From: Neonectria sp. B-13
Lineage: Eukaryota; Ascomycota; Sordariomycetes; Hypocreales; Nectriaceae
Assembly: GCA_002682825.1 (NCBI GenBank)
Contig: NOKP01000003.1
Coordinates: 2,294,001-2,358,000, forward strand
Direction of reading: 5' to 3'
DNA length: 64,000 bases
The position numbers and the translations under genes are program-made. This document shows, in pieces, positions 9,194-18,745 of the stretch. The notes beneath the pieces are model-generated. The model saw nothing but the letters and a program-made list of their open reading frames with translations, was not told the origin of the DNA and did not search any database. The number at the start of each line of letters is the position of its first letter. The first letter of the stretch is position 1.

Positions 9194-11871
9194 TCAGTAA
9201 CCGTACGACGCCATCGCCTCCTCATCGTCATCTAGATCGATTACTGCGGGTGTTTCCCTCTTCAGAGCCTCCTTCTTTGGAGCTTCCGTCTTTGGAGCCA
9301 CAGCCCCAATGCGGTTGGTTAAGAAGTCGTCGATGGACCCGGGCTTCCTCTTCAGAGCCTCCTCCGCACTGTAAAGTTGATTGTAAAATGAGACGACTCG
9401 AGGATGGGCCATAACCTTCCACTTGTCGAAGCCGACAACCTGGAGGCCTTCCTGAGTTGTGGCTCGACTGAGTGCGACATATGCCTGCCCCTTCTCGAAT
9501 ACCCGCCCGAGGTTGACTTTGACTCTTTCCAAAGTCTGGCCCTGGGCCTTGTGAATAGACAGAGCCCAAGCCAATATCAAGGGCAACTGCGTGCGCTTCG
9601 CTTGGACCTCTCCATTCGGCAACTCAACCTTCCAATCCTCAGGCACGCAGAGGATAACGCGCTGTGTGCCATGAGAAGTCATGAACTGGACAACCGGGAA
9701 CTTGATACCAGAACGTTTCGGGCGCACTTCTGCTTCATGACTGAAAGCCTTCAGTTTCCTCCTAGCCTTACTCGCCGGATCTTCATCAAAGTTAAAACTT
9801 TCGCCGCTACCCATATCGAAGCTCTTCTCGTCCGAAAAGGCAATGACCTTGCCTAGGGACCCATTCACCAAAGACTCGTCTAGGTTCTTGATGAGCATGA
9901 CTTGGGCGCCAATTTTCAACACAATGCTCTTTGGGGACATCATATTCATCAAGAGCTTTTCTCGAATCGCTGGGTCGCCCGAATCCTGGGCGTCGAACCG
10001 TTTCGCCGTGCCTGGTAAATCTTTAAGTCGTTTCTCGTTGGAGCTCTCAACTTCAGCTCGTGTAGAGAATAACTCGGCCATGCCAAGGCCATCTTCGAAG
10101 CTGAGTGGCCTAGACAGAGCCTTAAAAGCACGAACAGTATCTTCGCTGATCCTGCCAAGGCGCATCTCATTGAGCATCATTGCAAACTGCGGGTCGCGCT
10201 GACGGAAAACCTGTGTCAATCCAATTGTGTGATCAATCGATGTACTCCAGGTGGCGGCGTCAAAGGCAAACTTGGTTTCACGCTTCGATGAATCGGGAAC
10301 TGGCGGAAGTTGGAAAAAGTCACCAGTGATGATGACTTGAATGCCGCCCCATGGTCTACCATTTTGCCGAATTGTCCTCCCGATCTTGTCTAGCTTATCG
10401 AAGAGATCTCCATCGACCATAGAGATCTCATCAACGACGAGACACCCGGTTTTCAGCCAGCGGTTCTTGGCTTTTGGATTTCGCCGAATCTTTTTCACCA
10501 GCGTCGGAGCATCTTCTTTTCCTAGACCAATGCCTATTCAAATGATTAGCAGCTAGATGACCGTATGCAATGCTGAGCTAACTTACCTGAAAAGCTGTGA
10601 AGTGTAATTCCCCCGATGTTGCACGCAGCAAGACCAGTTGACGCTGTGACGGCAACTCTCTCGGGATCCCGGGCATACTTTTCCTTTAGGGCAGTGATGA
10701 TGGCCCTCATCAAAACAGACTTTCCGGTACCAGCCGGACCAGTAAAGAAGACACTCGAACCCTTGTTCACAACCAGGTCTAAAACGTGTTTCTGCTCATC
10801 GCTGAGAGAAAAGGCAAAGGATTTGTTAGTGAGCGATTTGCCAACAGCTGGGATATTTGCCAAGGATGGTCCATCTTCTTGCGCATCCTCTTGCACATCC
10901 TCTTTTGTGTTCTCTTGCAGGGCTTCCTTTTGCTGACGTTGATTCTTGAGCTGCTTCTTTTGTTCCTTCACAGCACTGGTAGTTGCATCCCAGGGTTTGA
11001 ATTTGGGCTTGCTGATAGGTGTCTGCATGGCAGGATTGCAGTCATCATCATCTTCTTCTGGATCCTCTTGTCGAAAGCTGACTGGAAGGACACGCCGCTT
11101 GGCCTTCTTCTGGACTGGATAGTCAAATGAGTCTTGGTCTCCAGAGGACTCGCGTTTCAGAGAAGACTCTTCTGCAATCGTCTGCACTGGTATTATGCGC
11201 TTCTCGGTTGGAGGGAAGTAATGGGATGCGGGGGATGAAGACCAGGGGATCTTCGTCTCGCTTTGAGTTGATTTGAATGAAGGCATGCTGTTGAACGAAA
11301 CAGGTTTAGATGCAGCCATGGAAGGGAGAGTCGGAAGAGCGGAGGGTGCCTCGTAGTCAAGGTCGAGCATATCATCGTCGCTGAAGTCGTCCTCGGCGAA
11401 GAACACGGCCTCATGAGCCTTGGCTCGAGCTTCGGGCTCGGTGAGGTCGATAACCATTGACTCCTGCTTGACCGAGTTGGATGCTGTGTAAAGAGAGGCT
11501 AATCGGCCTGCAGCCGCCAGCGGCCGATTGCCGGGAGATTGGTTCATGTTCGTGGCTCGGTTGTGGAGATTCGAGAATGGTTGAGGGGTCCTCGCCGACG
11601 TAGAGGCAAAGCCAGGCTTCTTGAGCTGGTCACGGATGTCGGCTTTGGGAGCGCTGGGGCTGCTCGAGGGGAAGGGCTGCTTCGCCAGCTGGGATCCTCG
11701 AGCAGGTGCGTTGGACTCGTACGCCTTATTAGCTTTGGCTAACATTGTGTCGACGCGGATGGAGGCCGGTGGGCTAAGGGTATGAACATGAGCCAGCTGA
11801 ACAATAGTCCGGAGGAGGGTGCCACCAGTCGGCGAGGATCGAATCGGGAGATGGGCGATGCCAATCGTCAT
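9194..11871 (-). CDS. PIF1: ATP-dependent DNA helicase Pif1 (5'-3', superfamily 1B)
   Basis: Two exons: 11871-10587 and 10533-9194, intron 53 nt (GTAAGT...AATAG), giving 874 residues. The intron falls inside the conserved block [15 protein letters not shown]. Pif1 unwinds G-quadruplexes, limits telomerase and maintains nuclear and mitochondrial DNA. Visible motifs: Walker A GPAGTGKS, Walker [11 protein letters not shown], motif [16 protein letters not shown], and C-terminal [15 protein letters not shown] and AYVALSRAT. The first ~400 residues are Ser/Pro-rich and disordered, with an acidic run before the helicase core. Met1 (11871) is in weak context (TTT before ATG) and opens a 42-residue arginine-containing, acid-poor leader that could target mitochondria; Met43 (11745) has an A at -3. 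SIM-like motifs [10 protein letters not shown] (N-terminal) and [10 protein letters not shown] (near the C-terminus) are present. Confidence 0.95.
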
Positions 11872-12572
11872 AAACCAGGCCGTAGCGAAGTCGTCACGGA
11901 TGGGTGTAGAGTGCTGAGTGGTGGTGGAGGGGTGTGATAGCGAGCGAGCAGGGTCTGCAGGAGGTCCCGGGCTCTCTGAGGTAGAACAACACCAGCACTG
12001 CGAGACCAGGCTGAGATGTCAATCACAGGCCCTCGACCTCTGAGTGGCTGCAAAACGCGTCAGGGTTTCCCAAAATAGAGTGTTTGCAAGTGACCACTTT
12101 GGAGGTTGACGCGTTGTGTCGCGACGTGCCTGGTCTCTCCTGTAATGTGTGTCGCTTGGCCACGTGACCAACAAAAGTTGCACACCAGCATTGAACCTTC
12201 CAAGTTCCTGGCCTGATAAGGCACTTGGACACCTAAGTACCTACTTGCGCATTTTACGTCTCATCCATGCGACGAGGAAACAGTATTTCAAGTTACTTCA
12301 GCAGAGAGGACTCCGAGCTTTTATGTTGATCATTATGCGTTACTATGTTTCTGTTGCTTGTAAACAACATTGCCTCTCCGGGAGGTTAACCTGACAAAAG
12401 GCCGCCCTCATAACTCCGATCCCAATACCCTTCCGTGACAATGGAATTACATCAGTTCCAGATCCGTTCCCCCAAAAAAAATGCAAGTCAAATTCCCATA
12501 CATCTCAGGTATCTTAGGTATCGCGTCATGCACTCATCACAAAACCCCGTGATTCTCTCCTAATGGTGATGC
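11872..12572. other. Intergenic: PIF1 promoter, 3' flank of the repeat protein gene
   Basis: 700 bp separating the PIF1 start from the stop of the next minus-strand gene. It should hold the PIF1 promoter. A homopolymer of seven or more A residues is near 12475. No gene or RNA recognised. Confidence 0.55.
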
Positions 12573-14570
12573 TTAGTGGGCATACTCTCTGTGAATCTCC
12601 CTTCTCCCTAGAGGTTGGAAGGGGCGAGAAAGCTCAATATCAGCTGGCTCCCTTCGACGCATGTAATCGCGTGCATCGCGCTCCCGCCAGCGAGAATCGC
12701 GCTCTACCGGCATCAGGTCTTCAGCAAACTGATCACGGAACCTGTCCGGCAGTACCCGTCGCTGGGGGTGTTCTCTGACCCGTTCTAGCAACTCGGGGTC
12801 TCGACGGTACTCAGGATCTCGACGGAACTCAGGATCTCGACGGAACTCAGGATCTCGTCGGAACTCACGGTCGCGATGTGCAGTATCGAGACGCATTCTC
12901 TCGAGGCGGTCCTCCACACGATGCAGATCATCCCGGAGGATCTCTTGTCGCGCCTCGGACGGAGACACGACACGGATGCCGCGCCGCTGTTGAATGATGC
13001 GAGGCGGCAACTGTGCGGGCCGCGGCCTATATGTTGGCTCATCATCGCGAAGACCCGGGTAACGATCTTGTCTCACTGGCGCCATACCCATTGGGGAAGG
13101 GGCCCGAGGCGCGGGGAACGGAACAGGCTGTACGACAGGCAATCTTGAACCATAATTCTTGGCAATGATTTCCTGCTCATGTTTGGTGTGTTGACGCGGC
13201 ACACCAAAGTTCTCAGGGAAGCGAAGCTGAACAGGAGTCCGGCTCCGACCTCGGCCATGCTTTAGGGAGCCTGGGAAGGACCCAAGAGATGATTGAGGCG
13301 TGCTTAGGTCGCTGGCACTCGACCAAGAGTCAGCAGAGGAGACGGAACTCTGGGAACTTCGAGGAGAGCCATGGTCAGGCTTGTTGTTTTTGCCAATTGC
13401 GATGACTTGGACATTGAGCTTCTCTGGCTTGCTCTGTTTGTTGTCCTTGTCTCCTTTGCCCTGTTTGTCTCCCTTTTCTGGTTTCTTGTCGTGGAGGATT
13501 GGCTTTGGCTGTCCTTGGGGTATAGCCTTAGGCTGCTGGTTCTGGAGATTCGGCTTTGGCCCCATCATAGGCATATTGGGCTTGGGAGGCATGGCTTGTA
13601 CACCAAGGTTTGCGGGAGGCAAAGCAGGGAAGCCGTTTGGACCGTTCAGAGGAGGCCCAGCTGGCTGAAGGGGCATTTGCATCTGCTGAGGAGGAGGAAG
13701 AGGATGAGAAGGCGCCATCATTGTCATCTGCTGGTCTCTGTTTTGCGCTTCAAGCATCCTGAGCCCATTCTGTTCTGGAGTGGGAGTCCTCTTGAAGTAT
13801 GCGGTGATGGAAACCCTTTCATACATGGGCTTCGACTTGCTCTTTTTCGAACCAGAGGCATACTTTTTTTCCTTCCTGCCCTTCTTGTCCTTCTTGCTGT
13901 GCTTGTCGAAGTATGCAAGCTGCTCTCGCTCATCGAGCCGTCGAAGTTTCGACTCGAATTGGACCAACCTATACGTGTACCGTGGGTCAGGTTCTGATCG
14001 GCACAGTCTCTCCTGGGCCTTCTCTAGTTGGCGCTGGATGGCGGGAGAGCAGGATGCCTTTTTCTCCATGACAGGTTTTGTTTCTCTCTCGAGAATGCGA
14101 ACCTGTCGCTTTGTCTCTGGTTGGGAGATGTCGGTCTGCTCGATCTGTATGGTCTTGTCCCAGGTAGGTTGAAGGCGATATCCCTCTTCGTCAACGTCGT
14201 GGGAATTGTCCGTCCTTTCCAGCCGGATCACGGTAATGGAGGAGAGACGCTCACGAGCATCAGCCTCGGTGAGGCGCTCACTCCGGATATCGCAGATTTC
14301 GACTTGGTTCCTGGACCGTAGGTCATGGGGAACTGCATGCGGGGGAGGGGGAGGGAAGTGTGGAGGTGCCCCCATTGGTGGCATGTTTTGGGGCATGTTT
14401 TGGGGCATGTTTTGGGGCATCCCTTGAGGCATCCCTTGAGGCATGGCTGGGGGAAACCTGGCAGGGCCTCTGATGTTGGCTGGATGCATTGGGGGTACTG
14501 GGGGCATTTGGGGCTGACGAGGCGGCCCGTTCCCAGGGTTCATCTGGACAAAGGCGTGGTCTCCAGCCAT
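12573..14570 (-). CDS. Uncharacterised Pro/Gln/Arg-rich repeat protein, probably fungal-specific
   Basis: A 665-residue single-exon protein that I do not recognise. Residues 1-85 are Pro/Met/Gln-rich with a MPQG/MPQN tandem array. Residues 88-280 look like a folded conserved part (NQVEICDIRSERL, DARERLSSITVIRLER, then a basic charged stretch with KKDKKGRKEKK and a following VSITAYFKRTPTPEQN). The rest is low-complexity: Pro/Gln, Lys-rich (KPEKGDKQGKGDKDNK), a Ser-rich segment, and an Arg-rich C-terminus with four EFRRDP-type units before LLERVREHPQRR. There is no signal peptide or membrane span. Lys and Arg clusters suggest a nuclear or RNA-binding role, which is inference. ATG is at 14570. 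The gene sits below an unusually long gene-free region. Confidence 0.75.
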   Translation of the reverse strand: MAGDHAFVQMNPGNGPPRQPQMPPVPPMHPANIRGPARFPPAMPQGMPQGMPQNMPQNMPQNMPPMGAPPHFPPPPPHAVPHDLRSRNQVEICDIRSERLTEADARERLSSITVIRLERTDNSHDVDEEGYRLQPTWDKTIQIEQTDISQPETKRQVRILERETKPVMEKKASCSPAIQRQLEKAQERLCRSEPDPRYTYRLVQFESKLRRLDEREQLAYFDKHSKKDKKGRKEKKYASGSKKSKSKPMYERVSITAYFKRTPTPEQNGLRMLEAQNRDQQMTMMAPSHPLPPPQQMQMPLQPAGPPLNGPNGFPALPPANLGVQAMPPKPNMPMMGPKPNLQNQQPKAIPQGQPKPILHDKKPEKGDKQGKGDKDNKQSKPEKLNVQVIAIGKNNKPDHGSPRSSQSSVSSADSWSSASDLSTPQSSLGSFPGSLKHGRGRSRTPVQLRFPENFGVPRQHTKHEQEIIAKNYGSRLPVVQPVPFPAPRAPSPMGMAPVRQDRYPGLRDDEPTYRPRPAQLPPRIIQQRRGIRVVSPSEARQEILRDDLHRVEDRLERMRLDTAHRDREFRRDPEFRRDPEFRRDPEYRRDPELLERVREHPQRRVLPDRFRDQFAEDLMPVERDSRWRERDARDYMRRREPADIELSRPFQPLGRREIHREYAH
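12796..12867. repeat. 18-nt coding tandem repeat, four copies
   Basis: Four units of 18 nt (12796-12813, 12814-12831, 12832-12849, 12850-12867) with consensus GGATCTCGACGGAACTCA. The two central units are identical. They encode the EFRRDP/EYRRDP series on the minus strand, near the C-terminus of the uncharacterised protein. Confidence 0.95.
14382..14441. repeat. 12-nt coding tandem repeat, five copies
   Basis: Three copies of CATGTTTTGGGG (14382-14417) followed by two of CATCCCTTGAGG (14418-14441). On the minus strand they encode MPQG, MPQG, MPQN, MPQN, MPQN near the N-terminus of the uncharacterised protein. Likely length-polymorphic. Confidence 0.95.
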
Positions 14571-17500
14571 GTTGGTTTGAGTTTGTGGTTTGTTGATTGG
14601 ATGGTATACTGGTCAATTCCTCAGGCCAAGTTGAAAGCTGGGGATGCGGCCGTGATATAGTTGTTTCGAGACAGCAGGGGAAACAAGGCGACAACGAGGA
14701 CTTGGACAAATCCAACGATATCAATTGGCAACGTGCCGGGATTCACGGCACCGGACAGAACAAAAAAAGTGAGGCTGTCCGTTCAGGGAGGTGTGTGCCC
14801 CAAATCAAGAAGATGGAGGGGGGCAAGCTGGTAGCTATGGTCCAAAACGAGGCAGTGTGGGTGAGGGGTAGCGGGCTGGAGCTCTCAGTTCGGTGAGGGT
14901 GTGTTGACCGTGTTGCAGAAGCTCATAGGCCAGCCGAATGTGCGGATGTGCAAATATTTGGAGTGGATGAGGCCTTGTGTTTCGGCTTCGTTGTGGACTT
15001 TGGGGATGAGTTCTCGAAACAATTGTTAACTCGCATCGCGACTGTCGGCGAGTATTTGAATACCGGAGCGACTTACACGACCTCGTTGGGTATCAATTGG
15101 GAACGAGTCTTTCAACCTTGCGTTTGTCATGACACGAGCCGCGACAGCAGCAGGGACAACAGCTCGGGCGTCTCCAAAGCAGCTGCGGCAGAGTACCGCC
15201 AATCCCATGGCGATGTCATCGCCACCGTCTCCCGGGCGAAGTGGTTCGCAATTCAGGCAAGGCCACCGACCGCCCAACCGCACGATGCAGCCAGTTTGAC
15301 GACAGCATGGCAACCCTTCCCAGCTAGAACACGCCAGCTCACATAACACCCTCTTCTCTGGTGATATCTCTGGCTTACTCCAACGCCCGGTCAACGGCAT
15401 GGCCAAATCATGGCGGCTCGCGGTCAAGGACGGAAGAAGAGCTTCCTGCGGGATAGATGGCCCCGGCCCGGATGTTGTTGTCCGATGATGACAACACGAT
15501 ATCGGACATCCAATCATGGACTTGGAGAGTCACCGACCGCTGGTTCTGATAGATGCTTTACATGCACAGCCGTCGACTGAGACCGTCAATGCTTCCGCCC
15601 GGCGCTGGATGAATGCCGGTGCGGTGCGGGTCGACCAGTACGGCGCAAGCCTCGAGCCTGGCTGAAAAGCAGTTACGTGGACAAGGCGAGATTGACGCGT
15701 CTTGAGACGTGGTGGCCTGGCAACTGGTTGTCTCGGCCTTCATACATAGTTCATACCGACAGATGCTGCGTAACCAGCTTTATCATGCTTCAAGGCAAGC
15801 TAGGCTTTGAGAACACGCCATTTCAGGAAGGGAACAAGGAAAACTCTGATCAGACTCTCTTCGTGGTTGATCAGTGGACAACCGGGTGTTACCTTGGCAC
15901 TATGCCTTTCGAAATCCCCGGTGCTGTGTTGCCGTGCTGGGCTTGAAAGGATGCACACGGCATTTGCCACACCAAGGCCGGGTGTTGCACGGTGTCTCGC
16001 AGATCGCACTCGCAGTTCTCGGGGCAGAATTGATTCGTAAGTTGAGCCCAACGCATTGGCAGTACACGGCATACGGGCCTGGGCCGTATCGTCGATTTTG
16101 ACTGCCGATGAACTGTTTTGTCTCCTAAGCAGCTACGCTTGCACGACCCTTGCGTCGTAGACCCACGCCGAGCCTCTCTCTCGCCCGGAGGATCGGCGAG
16201 TAAGGAACTGTGTCCGTGTCGCGCTGTAGTCTATCGGCTTTGGTGCATGCTGCTATGCAGACCATCGGTGATGCAACGGGAAAACCTGCTTTGGCCATGC
16301 TTGGCGGGCTAGGCATTGGAAATAAAACCCGGGGACCGGAGAATAGCATGGGGGGTTACTGGCTGTCTCAACGGCCACCCACACCCTCAGCGACGCTTCA
16401 TCGCGCCGCAGTTTCAGTCTTCAGTCGCAGTGGCCGATCGACCGCATGCCCATGCAGTCATCCGCGCTGCAATGCGCTGCAAGCAACCAGGCTTTACAGT
16501 AGTCCCATCGCCCGGAGGCTTGCGTGTGACCCAGTCGGTTGCGCCCCGATTGCCCATTTCTCGCCCGGCTAGTATTGCAGTTGAAGCAAGGCCGATGCAA
16601 CCAAAACCTCACCGGCGTCGGGGGCGCGGAATGCCTGCGCGCTTCATAGGCCGGCTAAAAAACACTTCCATCCCCTCCAGCCCGTCAGCAGACAGAAACG
16701 CCCGGCCAGGCTTCGCATTGCTTTTTGGTTTATGCTTCGCTGTGGGTTGCGTCTGCGCATTGTTGAAAGCCTTACTTCTGCCGGCAGCGGGCCAAAACGA
16801 GGCGGAATCCAACTGTGCAGCCCGGGGGGAAGATCCGGTGCAATCGGATTCCATCACGTTGGGCATATCTTGATTCCAATGCATGCGAGCTTCTCGCAAC
16901 AAATGGTGTCTTCGCCCTTCGTGCTTCGTACAATGTGCATGTTTTTGCAGCGTCGTGGTCGCTCATCGTCGTAAAGCCCGTGTTGTCCGATCTGCAGGCG
17001 TTGTTGCCTGGCCTCTCCCGCCGTGTGCCATTTGGCAGAGCTTGTCCAAGTATACGCTGCTGTCCTCCCACATGGCCATGCGAGTTGGGTCGCTCCGAAG
17101 CCTTCGGGTTATCGTATTGTAAGAGGATTTCTGTGCCTTCCAGAACAGTCGTCGCCCGGCTCACTAACGAAACGGTGAGTCAACGGGTTGGCCCGCGTTC
17201 CACCAGCGTGCCAATCGGGTTCGGCCAGACAAGACTCATCAGTGTGGTTTCGGGATCGACACTGGATCAGGAGTTTCAACCTCCCGCCGAGACCACGGTT
17301 GGTTGCCTCGTGGTTGCCTTGGGGAACCATGCTGACAGGTTCAACCGCCGTCTTTGTCATCGCTCTTCATTTTCCTTTTTTCAAGCACCGAGCACCGCTT
17401 TTTGGCTTGAAAGTGCAACTGGGGCTGAAAATCAGTGGTGCATACGCAACCTCAATTACCGTAGGGACAGGGAAGCAGGTCAGTTGACGTCAAGTGTAAA

Positions 17501-18745
17501 TGGATGGGTTGTCATCGGGACGGCAGCTACCGAGCGGGCATCATAATTGCATTTGTCCGTTTGCCTCGGACATCCGGAGCTGCCGATTTGCATTACTGGG
17601 GTGTGGGAAGAGGCTTCCATTTCGCAACACACGGGAGATGGGCCAGGTTGTCTGATTCTCTCGGTTGATTGTGTTTGTTCTGACTGGAATTTGCGTGTAA
17701 GTGGACGGGAATTTCTGGGACATTGCCAACTCCCAGATCAATGATGGAGTTTTCAGGGTCTAATTAATACCCATGTAAACAGCAGCCATCAGAACCCTTT
17801 GTGCATCTGCAAGGATCAGCCTGGCTCTTTAACCTTGGCATCGGCGTTGTACAGTGCTACAATCAAGAAGCCCGGGAAGGTAACTGGATTAACATGAGAC
17901 CGTGTTGGAATCTCCCCGGCAGACATGAACCCCAATACATATTATAACATCACATTCACTGGCCTCTGGAAATCAATACCCGCAGCCAGTCATGATTGGC
18001 CAGAATGAATAGTCAGCCTAGGCCCCAAGAATCCAGCACTTCAGCTTGACGTTCTCGGAGTTATCCGCAGCCCGACTACTCAGTGTTTATTCCTATTTTT
18101 GGAGACAATAAATCAGCCGAATTCTTCATACAAGGTGCTTAGATCTGGAAGTTGTCTAGATGTCCGCCGGTGTTGGTGTTGATGTGGGTGGTGTTGGTAT
18201 AAGTCCCAGTGAAGCCCCACCCACCCAAATCAGGCAACGTGGAGACAACCTCAGCCTGCTAGGCAACCACTCCTTCCTTGTCCCTGGTATCGTTGCCCAC
18301 CTCCCTCGGGTTATATATCAAAATGAACATCCCCTCTTCCAGCGAAGTAGCTTCATAATGACTGTCTTTTGACTCACTACATACCTTGTTTCCCCCCCGT
18401 GGCCCCACTCTTCGCTTTCTCTTTTTGCCCTTTCTTCTGTCTTGGGCCACACTGCCTGGACGACTGCATCCCTGCAACGTGACTGTTCGATTCACAGACA
18501 ACGCCGATTGCTTTTTGCCTTTTGCTTTAGTCTTCTTTTCTTTTTCCTTTTCCAGTAGATAAAATGGTATGTTCCCGTTCAGCCATCTTATAGTATTAAC
18601 GGGTAACTATTGACAAGTCCCTGTGTGTAGTTCTCCCTCGCCCCCTTATCAGTGGCATTCATCCCTCGTCCAGATATGCACCGCCTCCGGTTTGCTCTTC
18701 AAGTTTTTCAAGGCCTAGTACCATTTACACCACTTGTTCCCAGGT
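14571..18745. other. 4.2 kb gene-free stretch upstream of the repeat protein gene
   Basis: The longest interval without a supported gene. The largest open frames (16815-17546 plus, which opens on GTG; 16316-16873 plus; 15026-15517 minus) show no motif or typical fungal residue composition. No tRNA, transposase or long repeat is visible. It probably includes a long promoter or 5' UTR of the 12573-14570 gene and the CUL4 3' UTR. The right end (about 18370-18560) is strongly pyrimidine-rich on the plus strand, like a fungal core promoter. Confidence 0.5.

Noticed and set aside
15026..15517. 163-codon minus frame
   Set aside because: Begins with ATG but carries no motif; a frame of this size is not rare in GC-rich non-coding DNA.
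16316..17546. Open frames of 185 and 243 codons in the gene-free block (plus strand)
   Set aside because: The longer opens on GTG, both lack motifs and have residue composition unlike fungal proteins (many Cys, Arg, Ser and Trp scattered), and no plausible introns extend them.
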